Notes: generated by a model not told the origin, from the letters alone. A DNA stretch of 10,244 bases from JBGTLW01 sp041743835 (GCA_041743835.1 JBGTLW010000191.1:1-10244); one strand, 5' to 3'. Shown: positions 1 through 6,314, counted from the stretch's first letter. A program made the numbers and translations.

Positions 1-2
1 GC

Positions 3-125
3 TCGACCCCCAAGGCCAGCACCAAGCTCAAAGCCAAACGCACCAGCCTCAAAACCCGACGCCTCCGCTGCGGCCTCGAAGACACCTACCTCATCCAAAC
101 ACTCACCGGTGGAGATCGGGGGTAA
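3..125 (+). CDS. C-terminal end of an unidentified protein (partial, possibly DUF4091-like)
   Basis: The window opens inside a plus-strand reading frame giving about 40 residues and ending in TAA at 123-125. Third codon positions are almost all G or C, as in the clear genes nearby, and the other two frames read as low-complexity peptide, so this frame is probably the real one. The tail contains RRLRCGLEDTYLIQTL. It faintly resembles the 'LR.GLEDYEYL' helix at the end of DUF4091 / GH123-type carbohydrate-active proteins. That likeness rests on one short helix and should be treated as a guess. The palindrome at 168-196 follows 42 bp later and may help end the transcript. Confidence 0.5.
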   Translation, partial: STPKASTKLKAKRTSLKTRRLRCGLEDTYLIQTLTGGDRG

Positions 126-167
126 ATGTCTTCACCCTGGGGTTTGAGCCAGAAACTAACACCCCCC

Positions 168-196
168 GAAGCCCACGCCGTCACGGCGTGGGCTTC
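168..196 (+). repeat. REP-like palindrome, copy A
   Basis: Arms GAAGCCCACGCCGT and ACGGCGTGGGCTTC form a perfect 14-bp inverted repeat around one base. It is preceded by CTAACACCCCC, a flank shared with copies C and D. It lies between two convergent genes (the partial gene ending at 125 and the transposase ending at 208), so it may also act as a two-way transcription stop, although there is no strong T run. Confidence 0.85.
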
Positions 197-207
197 TTCA
201 CATCCAC

Positions 208-825
208 CTAGCGCCCCTCATCCGTGAAAGACCAAACCGCTGCGCCCTGCCCCGCGTGATCCAATATATAGCGGTAAACCCGCACCTGATGCGCCCGGTC
301 ACGCACCCGCACAATCTTGCCCTTCCGCGCCCAGACCCTGCCCGGAACAACCAAACCCTCTGCCGCCAACCCCTTCGCGCTACGCTCCTTGGCTACCCCC
401 ATATAAAATCGCACCGGATCAATCCCCTGAAGCCCACGCCGTCCCGCCGTGGGCCTCTCCCCCGCCTCACGCCCCGCTTCGCCCGCAGGAAATCGCGCCA
501 GCAAGTGCAAATGCGTCCCGCTCACGCTGATCGCCAGCACATCCAACTGATGGATCGACACCAGCGCCTGACGGACCAACGCCAACGCAGAAACCCGCGC
601 CGCTGCACAAAGAATCACCGGCGGCCCCTTGAGCAAACCCTTCGAACGCTCCCAAAGCTCCGTGTCCCGGCCCTGCGGCGGTGGCGACCTGTAATCCCCC
701 TCGACATGCTCACGATGACCTCGCGTCCGAAACCCACGCGGATCGCCCGGCAGCCAGGCCCCATACGTGCTGCTCATGCAATGACACCACCCCGGCCGCA
801 GTACCCGTCCATCGTGCCCAGACAT
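208..825 (-). CDS. REP-associated Y1 (HUH) transposase, RAYT type
   Basis: Predicted 205-residue single-strand DNA transposase of the IS200-like Y1 / TnpA_REP class. These enzymes nick and rejoin DNA at short hairpin repeats through a tyrosine. The N-terminal STYGAWLPGDPRGF block (residues 19-32) and the region to about residue 50 are characteristic of a RAYT group I associate with planctomycetes. The HUH motif is H105-L-H107 in GTHLHLLARF. The nucleophile should lie in a later helix; Y141 (RFYMGVAK) is the best candidate, with Y184/Y186 (VRVYRYILDH) as alternatives. I prefer the ATG at 825, which has a G-rich stretch upstream; a GTG at 861 would add 12 residues. Residues 123-133 are encoded by a REP copy, placing an unusual linker between the HUH motif and the tyrosine helix. 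REP palindromes of the same family lie beyond both ends. Whether the enzyme is active is unknown. Confidence 0.82.
   Translation of the reverse strand: MSGHDGRVLRPGWCHCMSSTYGAWLPGDPRGFRTRGHREHVEGDYRSPPPQGRDTELWERSKGLLKGPPVILCAAARVSALALVRQALVSIHQLDVLAISVSGTHLHLLARFPAGEAGREAGERPTAGRRGLQGIDPVRFYMGVAKERSAKGLAAEGLVVPGRVWARKGKIVRVRDRAHQVRVYRYILDHAGQGAAVWSFTDEGR
429..457 (+). repeat. REP-like palindrome, copy B, inside the transposase gene
   Basis: The sequence matches copy C for its left half (CCCCTGAAGCCCACGCCGTCCC) apart from one flank base, but the right arm is CGCCGTGGGC rather than CGGCGTGGGC. The hairpin is therefore imperfect: seven outer pairs, one mismatch, then two pairs. It lies in frame in the minus-strand transposase gene and encodes ERPTAGRRGLQ. 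Confidence 0.75.
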
Positions 826-883
826 CACATCGCCCCCATACCCACAAAACACCCAGTCCACCCAAAAGATTCTAACACCTCCC

Positions 884-909
884 GAAGCCCACGCCGTCCC
901 GGCGTGGGC
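884..909 (+). repeat. REP-like palindrome, copy C
   Basis: Stem GCCCACGCCG / CGGCGTGGGC (10 bp, loop TCC) with the conserved left flank CTAACACCTCCCGAA. It sits upstream of the transposase start and downstream of the nuclease stop codon. Its orientation is the same as copies A, B and D. Confidence 0.85.
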
Positions 910-1004
910 AAACCGTCACAAACCCATCAACCCGAAATCTACGCTCACCGCGAATCCGCCCACACCCTACGGGGGTGGGTTGCAACACCATCATTCAACT
1001 TCCC

Positions 1005-2285
1005 TCATGAATCGGGCGGTTGCCATTCTCTAAGTAAGTCATTCACATGGCCAGGCAAATCTTGCACGATACTGCTGCAACGATGAAGATGACTTTGCAA
1101 TGACTTCATGACTTGCTCTGTGTCTGGCAACTCACTGTTGCGCCAATTTAGAACATGATGTTGCTTGAAGACACGTGAAAATCCGTCTGGAATCTTACCT
1201 TTGCGACCGCCGCGTTTTTCGCCAAATGATTCGGCTTTATCTCGAAGACGACTGATTATATGTTCTCGGAGTTCTTGGTCGGTGTGTGGGCCTACACCCC
1301 AAGACATTGCTGCCGCCCCATAGGTGCGATCCCAAAATAGCTCCATAACAACCCACGGTACTTTGGCACCGTTGCGATTGATTCGCGTGGGCATGATGTC
1401 TGGCGTCCAAACGGCGGGAGCAACATAGAGAAGTGTCTTCGAGCCTCCGATGATGAGCCAGTCTGGTGATTGCTTAAGCCAGTTGATCGCGTCCCCCCAA
1501 CCCTGATTGCCAGCCCCCACTCGCTCCACGATTAAATCAATCGCCGCGCGGTGGTTCTTGTAGATCGTTTGGCAAAGATCATCAATCTGGGGATCATCCA
1601 TAAAGCGGCTCCCGATGAGGCGGAGGTAGTGGTCGAGGAAGGTGCGCACGTCGTCGCCGATGTTCTGGCTGTGGGTCTTGGCGACCCGTGTGAGCACGCG
1701 GTGCAGGTCGCGGTAGCTGGTAGGGCACCAGTCTTCGTCGCTCGGCTCATCCCCCTCGCGTGTGAGAAAGACGTACAAAGCCTTGTGGCTAGAGAACTCC
1801 TGTGCGATCGTCCGCTTGTATCGCGAGAGTTGCTCGCTGTGCTCACTTGAATCGATCTTGTTTTCGATCGCGATCACGAACGCGGGGTCGTCGCACTTGA
1901 TCAGCAGATCGATGTTGCGCCACTCGCGGCGGACCTCCAGGCCGTGCAACTCCGCAGCGTCAATCTGGATCGGCGAGACCGGCACCTCGTAACCGCCGTC
2001 GCGGGCCCGCGGCAGCAGGTCCATCAGTACGGCCTTGAGAAACAGCGCCCCTTGGCCGTGGGACTCGGCCGGGTCGAGCAGCCACGCGAGGAAATTGGAG
2101 TGCTTCAGCTCATCGCGCGTCGCGCGCAGTGCGTCGAAGATGTTGAAGCGTCCGATGCGCTCTTCGAGTTGGAGCAGTTCGTCGTTGTGGGTGACAAAAC
2201 GCTCAAGTGCCGCCAAAGATTCGTCACGCTTGGGCGTGAGCTCGAAAAACTCCAGGTCGTGGTCCAGGAAATTGTCTCTGTTCAT
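1005..2285 (-). CDS. PD-(D/E)XK nuclease superfamily protein (PDDEXK_4-like)
   Basis: Predicted 426-residue soluble protein with the core of the PD-(D/E)XK nuclease fold in its first half. An N-terminal helix carries E59 in DELKHSNFLAWLLDP. D126 is in EWRNIDLLI. E141-N-K143 in VIAIENKIDSS supplies the E-x-K pair. A RecB-like QxxxY motif follows at Q152-Y156 (QLSRY). This order matches the PF14281 (PDDEXK_4) group. The C-terminal half (about residues 240-426) has no function I recognise and is visibly richer in A+T than its neighbours, with less G/C at third positions, which suggests acquisition. Such proteins are common in accessory and defence-related regions, but no partner methylase or helicase is present, so a role in defence is only possible. 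REP copies C and D bracket the gene. The ATG at 2285 has only a weak AGG-type site upstream. Confidence 0.85.
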   Translation of the reverse strand: MNRDNFLDHDLEFFELTPKRDESLAALERFVTHNDELLQLEERIGRFNIFDALRATRDELKHSNFLAWLLDPAESHGQGALFLKAVLMDLLPRARDGGYEVPVSPIQIDAAELHGLEVRREWRNIDLLIKCDDPAFVIAIENKIDSSEHSEQLSRYKRTIAQEFSSHKALYVFLTREGDEPSDEDWCPTSYRDLHRVLTRVAKTHSQNIGDDVRTFLDHYLRLIGSRFMDDPQIDDLCQTIYKNHRAAIDLIVERVGAGNQGWGDAINWLKQSPDWLIIGGSKTLLYVAPAVWTPDIMPTRINRNGAKVPWVVMELFWDRTYGAAAMSWGVGPHTDQELREHIISRLRDKAESFGEKRGGRKGKIPDGFSRVFKQHHVLNWRNSELPDTEQVMKSLQSHLHRCSSIVQDLPGHVNDLLREWQPPDS

Positions 2286-2341
2286 GCAACCCTACTTCCT
2301 ATCGCACCGGACACCCACTGGACAGTGCAAGTTTACCCCCC

Positions 2342-2367
2342 GAAGCCCACGCCGTCTCGGCGTGGGC
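2342..2367 (+). repeat. REP-like palindrome, copy D
   Basis: Stem GCCCACGCCG / CGGCGTGGGC with loop TCT, preceded by TTTACCCCCCGAA, close to the flank of copies A and C. It lies 57 bp upstream of the nuclease start and 43 bp beyond the stop codon of the MerR/B12-type regulator. Confidence 0.85.
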
Positions 2368-2409
2368 TGCTGCCATGCTGGTCATCAACTCATACCAACT
2401 CAAACCACT

Positions 2410-3303
2410 TCATCGCGGCAGCAACCCGCGCGCGAACTTGTCCAGTTCGCTCATTGTCCGGCAGTGGATGTGGTGGGCTGTGTCGGGGAGGGTGAGCTCC
2501 GCCAGGGCCTGGCCACCCACCGCCAGGGCGGTGTTCTGCGCAGCGAGTTCGCGGCGAAGGCCCAAAATCTGCTCGGCTGTGGGCACCGCGTCGCGGGCGG
2601 TACACGCCAGCCACACCAGCCGTGGCCGGTGCGTATCGATCGCCCCGGTCAGCACATCCATCGGTGTGTGAGCACCGATGTTGATCGTGCGGTACCCCGC
2701 ATCCGCCAGGACACACGCGCACATCAGCGAGGGGATCATGTACGGGTCCTCCGGCGGAGCTGCGCCAAGCGCGAGGGGACGCGGCGACTGGTTGTCCTCC
2801 TCCGCAGACTCGGGCAGGCTACCGGGGCTGACCAGCAGCCGCAGCACACTCAATGCGTGGATGCACAGGTCCGTGGCCCGGTGCTCGATGAAGATGCCTT
2901 CGCGGCCGTGGCCCCACGCCCCGCCGATCTCCGTCATCGCGGAGCGGATCGGGCCGTCGCAGATCGCGGCCACGGATTGACCCGAGAGATACAGGTCGAT
3001 GAGGATCGCCTGGGCGCTGTAGGCGTCGCCCTCGCTGAGTTTCTGGTGGAAGGTGGTGTGTGGATCGAGCCGACGGTCTGCGGGGGAGGCGAGCGTGGGC
3101 AGGCCCAGCAGGTCCGGCCGACGGATCGGCATCCGGGCCTCACGGGTGAAACGGATCGCCTCCTGGATCGCGATCCGGCGGTGGCCCCCGGCGGTCCGGC
3201 TGACGTGGATGCGCCCATCGTCAGCCCACCGCTTAAGCGACGACTCACTGACGCCGACCGCCGCGGCCAGGTCTTTGGGGGATAGACTCGACTTCATAAC
3301 CAT
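2410..3303 (-). CDS. MerR-family regulator with a cobalamin-binding-like domain (CarH/LitR architecture)
   Basis: 297-residue one-component regulator. Residues about 7-55 form a MerR/excisionase-type winged helix (VGVSESSLKRWADDGRI, then TAGGHRRI). Residues about 85-155 are a four-helix B12 cap domain with the CarH-type Wx9EH signature W130...E140-H141. Residues about 185-295 are a Rossmann-like cobalamin-binding domain, ending with the VGG loop at 262-264. CarH/LitR proteins bind adenosylcobalamin, repress as tetramers in the dark and release DNA in light. Here the usual E/DxHxxG loop is replaced by EDPYMIP (185-191), and no histidine occurs between residues 150 and 211, so the lower axial cobalt ligand is missing. 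Cofactor binding may be base-off, altered or lost. The first ATG (3303) has AGGCGG nearby; an ATG two codons later is also possible. The gene is divergent from folE, its likely target, with operator-like repeats between. Confidence 0.85.
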   Translation of the reverse strand: MVMKSSLSPKDLAAAVGVSESSLKRWADDGRIHVSRTAGGHRRIAIQEAIRFTREARMPIRRPDLLGLPTLASPADRRLDPHTTFHQKLSEGDAYSAQAILIDLYLSGQSVAAICDGPIRSAMTEIGGAWGHGREGIFIEHRATDLCIHALSVLRLLVSPGSLPESAEEDNQSPRPLALGAAPPEDPYMIPSLMCACVLADAGYRTINIGAHTPMDVLTGAIDTHRPRLVWLACTARDAVPTAEQILGLRRELAAQNTALAVGGQALAELTLPDTAHHIHCRTMSELDKFARGLLPR

Positions 3304-3335
3304 GCACCGCCTGATATCCGCTTCCCGAACCGCCC

Positions 3336-3363
3336 TGAACGATTCTTAGACATAAATCGTTCA
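3336..3363. promoter_or_regulatory. Inverted repeat TGAACGATT-N10-AATCGTTCA, candidate operator
   Basis: Perfect 9-bp arms (3336-3344 and 3355-3363) around a 10-bp spacer give arm centres 19 bp apart, about two helical turns, as expected for a dimeric regulator on one DNA face. It lies 33 bp upstream of the MerR/B12 regulator start, a good place for autoregulation. The TGAACG core recurs at the folE promoter. Binding by this regulator is inferred, not shown. Confidence 0.5.
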
Positions 3364-3441
3364 ATTCACTCATCCTAGTCATGCAGAAGAGCAAAGCAAC
3401 CCGCAATTTCACCTAAATCGAGAAGTTTTTCACGGGCGGGC

Positions 3442-3469
3442 TTGACTTGCCGGAACACCGTCCTTTAAT
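3442..3469 (+). promoter_or_regulatory. Sigma70-like promoter of folE
   Basis: TTGACT (3442-3447), 16 bp, then TTTAAT (3464-3469), a good match to TTGACA/TATAAT. The start of transcription would be near 3476, giving a leader of about 35 bases before the folE ATG. The direct repeats at 3473-3490 lie right over this start site. Confidence 0.6.
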
Positions 3470-3472
3470 GCC

Positions 3473-3495
3473 TTGAACGTTTTGAACGTTTTAAC
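3473..3495 (+). promoter_or_regulatory. Tandem TTGAACGTT repeats, candidate repressor site at the folE start site
   Basis: Two exact 9-bp copies (3473-3481, 3482-3490) are followed by a partial TTAAC. Each holds the TGAACG half-site also found in the inverted repeat at 3336-3363. The position just downstream of the -10 element suits repression. Direct repeats fit the multi-site binding known for CarH tetramers, but the sequence itself has not been linked to any regulator. Confidence 0.45.
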
Positions 3496-3510
3496 CCAGA
3501 AGGGCAACCG

Positions 3511-4218
3511 ATGATCGCGAAGCTGGAGACACAATTGGGCGGGTCAGTCAACCGAACCGCAGCCGCGATGATCGCGGGGGATTCGGGCTTACACCCCGGA
3601 ACACATGGCTCTACCGCAGACACCGCCGGTGTGGACCTGCGGCGGATCGAGCGTGCGGTGCGGGAGATCCTGCTCGCGGTCGGCGAAGACCCGAAACGCG
3701 AGGGCCTGCTCGACACCCCCCGCCGCGTCGCCAAGGCTTATGCCGAGATGCTCAGCGGCCTGCAAGAGTCGCCCGCCGTGCACCTGCACCGGACCTTCGA
3801 GCAGGAGGCCGACCAACCCGTCATCCTCCGCGACATCCGCTTCACCAGCCTCTGCGAGCACCACCTGCTGCCGTTTGTCGGCACAGCGCACGTGGCGTAC
3901 CTGCCGGGCCACGGCCGCGTGGTCGGGCTCTCAAAGCTGGCGCGCACGGTGGACATCCTCGCCCGCCGACCCCAGATGCAGGAGCGCCTGACACAGCAGA
4001 TCGCCGACGCGTTGATGGACCACGCCGGGGCGGCTGGGGCCGCGGTCTTCGTCTCGGGCGAGCACTACTGCATGAAGATGCGCGGCATCAACAAGGACGG
4101 CGCGACGATGCTCACCAGTGTGTTCCGAGGCAGCTTTCAGTCCGACGCGGCCGCACGGGCCGAGTTGATGGCCATGCTTGGATTGTCTCGCCAGTCGTCG
4201 GGTCATGCTTGTGGCTGA
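3511..4218 (+). CDS. folE: GTP cyclohydrolase I
   Basis: Converts GTP to 7,8-dihydroneopterin triphosphate, the first step of folate and other pterin synthesis, in the cytoplasm. The type I family signatures are intact: GEDPKREGLLDTPRRVAKAY (58-77), SLCEHHLLPFVG (113-124), GLSKLARTVDILARRPQ (139-155) and SGEHYCMKMRGI (182-193). Zinc ligands are predicted as C115, H118 and C187, with H117 catalytic. The 235-residue length includes about 40 residues of non-conserved N-terminal extension. The ATG at 3511 is favoured by AGAAGGG at 3498-3504, a good ribosome site. The gene follows the promoter and repeats described above and is divergent from the CarH-like regulator. folE is induced by light under LitR-type regulators in some bacteria, where folate serves the antenna of photolyases. 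A second folE elsewhere for housekeeping is possible. Confidence 0.96.
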   Translation: MIAKLETQLGGSVNRTAAAMIAGDSGLHPGTHGSTADTAGVDLRRIERAVREILLAVGEDPKREGLLDTPRRVAKAYAEMLSGLQESPAVHLHRTFEQEADQPVILRDIRFTSLCEHHLLPFVGTAHVAYLPGHGRVVGLSKLARTVDILARRPQMQERLTQQIADALMDHAGAAGAAVFVSGEHYCMKMRGINKDGATMLTSVFRGSFQSDAAARAELMAMLGLSRQSSGHACG

Positions 4219-4272
4219 CCCGTGGAGGCTGGCGTATTTGTGGTTTAGAAACCCCTTTTTTGGAGTTCAGTC

Positions 4273-4797
4273 ATGTTGAAGAAGAGTTTGTTTGGAGTGA
4301 CCGTGTTGGCCGTGAGTGCGATGGGCCTATCGCTGTTTTCCCCGGCCGCTGCGCACGATCACAAGGAATCCGCGAAGGCCAAGACCATCGTGGAAATCGC
4401 TGCGGGCAACGATGATTTCAGCACGCTCGTGGCCGCGGTCACCGCCGCGGGCCTTGTGGACACGCTCAGCGGCGAAGGCCCGTTCACCGTGTTTGCCCCG
4501 ACCAATGCCGCCTTTGCCGCGCTGCCCGAGGGCACGGTGGAGTCCCTACTTAAGCCGGAGAACAAGGCCAAGCTCGTCGCGGTACTCACCTACCACGTGG
4601 TGCCCGGCAAGGTCATGGCCGCGGACGTGGTGAAGCTGTCCAAGGCCACCACCGTGCAGGGCAGCGACATCGCCATTGCCGTCGGCGACGACGGTGTGAC
4701 GCTCAACGGCTCATCCAACGTGGTGAAGACCGACATCGTCGGGAGCAACGGCGTGATCCACGTGATCGACGCGGTGATCCTGCCCCCCAGCGAGTAA
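4273..4797 (+). CDS. Secreted single-domain fasciclin (FAS1) protein
   Basis: 174-residue exported protein. The N-terminus is a signal peptide (basic MLKKS, hydrophobic 6-22, likely cut after AAA at 25-27). One FAS1 domain fills residues about 38-172: the H1 motif GPFTVFAPTNAAFAALP (69-85), the YH motif in LTYHVVPGK (106-113) and the H2 motif NGVIHVIDAVILPP (159-172). FAS1 domains mediate adhesion or surface interactions; the ligand here is unknown. TGGAG at 4261-4265, seven bases before the ATG, is a clear ribosome site. The gap to folE is 54 bp with no obvious terminator, so the two genes are probably cotranscribed. That would put a surface protein under the same CarH-like control. The terminator at 4843-4881 ends the unit. 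Confidence 0.93.
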   Translation: MLKKSLFGVTVLAVSAMGLSLFSPAAAHDHKESAKAKTIVEIAAGNDDFSTLVAAVTAAGLVDTLSGEGPFTVFAPTNAAFAALPEGTVESLLKPENKAKLVAVLTYHVVPGKVMAADVVKLSKATTVQGSDIAIAVGDDGVTLNGSSNVVKTDIVGSNGVIHVIDAVILPPSE

Positions 4798-4842
4798 GCC
4801 CGGCTTACCGGCTGCGGATCGATTGACAACCTCAAGCCCATC

Positions 4843-4881
4843 CCCGTTCGGCCCATCGTGTGGGCCGGGCGGGTTTTTTTT
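4843..4881 (+). terminator. Intrinsic terminator after the fasciclin gene
   Basis: Stem CCCG-TT-CGGCCCA / TGGGCCG-GG-CGGG, 11 pairs with a 2x2 internal loop and loop TCGTG, is followed directly by eight T residues (4874-4881). It lies 45 bp after the fasciclin stop codon and separates the folE unit from trmB. Confidence 0.88.
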
Positions 4882-4927
4882 ACGTCACCCCCCCACGTCA
4901 GACCCCCCGCCTCCCCGCTGGCGAGCG

Positions 4928-4967
4928 ACGCCCCCGGTCACCCCCGGACGCCCCCGGACGCCCCCGC
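4928..4967 (+). repeat. C-rich 10-bp tandem repeat in the trmB upstream spacer
   Basis: Four units of ACGCCCCCGG with small changes (second unit TCACCCCCGG, last base of the fourth unit C). It lies between the terminator and trmB in a very C-rich spacer. No role is evident. Confidence 0.6.
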
Positions 4968-5012
4968 CCCCCCTTCGCGTCCACAGCGCCAGACACCTGG
5001 CGACACCGGCTC

Positions 5013-5018
5013 TACACT
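5013..5018 (+). promoter_or_regulatory. Candidate -10 element of trmB, close to the start codon
   Basis: TACACT ends seven bases before the ATG at 5026. A weak -35 candidate, CAGACA, lies at 4990-4995 with a 17-bp spacer. There is no Shine-Dalgarno site, so transcription starting at or near the ATG (a leaderless message) is plausible but weakly supported. Confidence 0.3.
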
Positions 5019-5025
5019 ACCCCTC

Positions 5026-5706
5026 ATGGGCATCACGACTGGCCATCTGGAGACCGGCACATACGGGCGCGAGCAGGTGGACTTCCCGCCGCTGGACCAC
5101 GGGCCTCTGGACCTGCGCGCTTGGTTTAGCTTCCCCCCCGTGGAGGGGCCGGCCCGCCCGATGGACCTGGAGGTCGGCTCGGGCAAGGGCACATTTCTAG
5201 TGCAGCAGGCGGCCCTGACCCCCGAGGTGGATTACCTGGGCATCGAGTACGCCCGGGCCTACTACCGCCACGCTGCGGACCGTGCCCGGCGGCACGGGCT
5301 TGCCAACGTGCGGATGCTCCACGCCGAGGCAGGCATGTTCCTGCGCAACTTTGTCGCCGACGCGTCGTTCCGTCAGGTCCACATCTACTTCCCCGACCCC
5401 TGGCCGAAGAAACGGCACCACAAGAGGCGGTTCGTGCAGGAAAGCACGCTGCGTGAGCTGTACCGCGTGCTCGCCGCCCGGTCGGACGCCGACCCCCGGG
5501 CCGGGTGCATCCGCCTCGCGACGGACCATGCCGAGTATTTCGAGTGGATGACCGAACACGCGGGGAAGGTGGACGACCTGTACGAGCGGCTGCCGTTCGA
5601 CCCGCCGGACTCGGCCGGGGCCGGCGAACTGGTGGGGACCAACTTCGAGCGCAAGTACCGCCTCGAAGGCCGAACGTTCAACGGGATGGTGCTCCGCAAG
5701 CGTTGA
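5026..5706 (+). CDS. trmB: tRNA (guanine-46-N7)-methyltransferase
   Basis: Uses S-adenosylmethionine to methylate N7 of G46 in the tRNA variable loop. The 226-residue protein has the full family pattern: SAM motif I MDLEVGSGKGTFL (46-58), YLGIEYARAYYRHA (70-83) with the acidic residue binding the ribose, HIYFPDPWPKKRHHKRRFV (119-137), which is the TrmB signature, LATDHAEYFEWM (164-175), and the C-terminal TNFERKY (205-211). The ATG at 5026 gives the usual family length. An open frame reaches back to 4858, but that part is low-complexity, C-rich and overlaps the terminator, so it is not likely to be coding. The gene follows a terminator, and a new promoter begins 13 bp after it, so it is probably transcribed alone. 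Confidence 0.95.
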   Translation: MGITTGHLETGTYGREQVDFPPLDHGPLDLRAWFSFPPVEGPARPMDLEVGSGKGTFLVQQAALTPEVDYLGIEYARAYYRHAADRARRHGLANVRMLHAEAGMFLRNFVADASFRQVHIYFPDPWPKKRHHKRRFVQESTLRELYRVLAARSDADPRAGCIRLATDHAEYFEWMTEHAGKVDDLYERLPFDPPDSAGAGELVGTNFERKYRLEGRTFNGMVLRKR

Positions 5707-5718
5707 CAGCGGTGGCGG

Positions 5719-5748
5719 TTGTCGTTTGGTTCTGCGTTAGGGTATGAT
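5719..5748 (+). promoter_or_regulatory. Sigma70-like promoter of the lipoprotein gene
   Basis: TTGTCG (5719-5724), an 18-bp spacer, and TATGAT (5743-5748). Transcription would start near 5755, giving a 27-base leader that includes TTGGAG (5766-5771) before the ATG at 5782. Confidence 0.55.
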
Positions 5749-5781
5749 CCGCTACCGTCCAAACATTGGAGACTCCAGACC

Positions 5782-6282
5782 ATGCGCAACCTCAAAACAC
5801 TCACCCTGTTCACCGCCCTCTCCACCGCAGCCCTCATGCTTGGTGGTTGCAACTCATCCGCCAAGAGCGACAGCCACGCGGACCCAGGCTCAATTGCCGC
5901 CCCAACCAGCGTCGCGGTCATCAGCCATCAGCACGGCCAGCAGTCAGCCGTCGCCGCGCCGACGCTCCGGCACATCACCTCGGCCGAGCAGTTCAAGGCC
6001 CTGGGCCTCGCCGATGCCAAGCCCGCCAACTTCAAGACGCAGGACATGATCCTCGTCGGCCTCGGCGAACAACCCACCGGCGGGTACTGGGTCCACATCA
6101 CCCAGGTCTTCCGCGTCGGTGATGAGATCGTCGTGCAGGCCACCGTCAACCGCCCCGGCGAAGGCGACATGACCACACAGGCCCTGACCCAGCCCTACTG
6201 CATCGCCACCACCGCGAAGCTAGGCAAGGTCACCCTCTCCTCCGACTTCACCTCCGTCGCCGGCCAACAGCAAGCACAGTAA
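5782..6282 (+). CDS. Lipoprotein with a PrcB-C-like domain
   Basis: 166-residue predicted lipoprotein. A signal sequence ends in the lipobox L20-G-G-C23, so the mature protein should be lipid-anchored at C23. Residues 24-60 are a polar linker. Residues about 65-150 resemble the PrcB C-terminal domain: MILVGLGEQPTGGYWVHITQ (89-108), the VNRPGEGDMTTQALTQPY stretch (122-139) and a final beta strand. PrcB partners and stabilises the protease PrtP in Treponema, but the domain occurs widely without that protease, and none is adjacent here, so the function is open. The ATG at 5782 is chosen for the signal peptide and for TTGGAG ten bases upstream; a longer frame from 5719 would run over the promoter. 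The neighbouring convergent gene encodes a membrane protease of another family. Confidence 0.82.
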   Translation: MRNLKTLTLFTALSTAALMLGGCNSSAKSDSHADPGSIAAPTSVAVISHQHGQQSAVAAPTLRHITSAEQFKALGLADAKPANFKTQDMILVGLGEQPTGGYWVHITQVFRVGDEIVVQATVNRPGEGDMTTQALTQPYCIATTAKLGKVTLSSDFTSVAGQQQAQ

Positions 6283-6314
6283 AGCGCCACTCACAGCGCA
6301 CACATACACCCAAC

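Noticed and set aside
958..979. Imperfect hairpin downstream of the nuclease gene as a terminator
   Set aside because: A 9-bp stem with one mismatch is visible, but no T run follows on the minus strand, so the evidence is too weak.
256..1086. Plus-strand open frame of 276 codons
   Set aside because: It lies opposite the transposase and crosses REP copies; the product is arginine/proline/histidine-rich with no domain.
2035..3285. Long plus-strand open frame of 416 codons
   Set aside because: It runs antisense through the nuclease start, the REP and the MerR/B12 regulator; the protein has no recognisable domain and its composition is typical of the reverse strand of GC-rich genes.
4858..5025. 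N-terminal extension of trmB
   Set aside because: It would start inside the terminator hairpin and read through C-rich repeats; the conserved protein begins near 5026.
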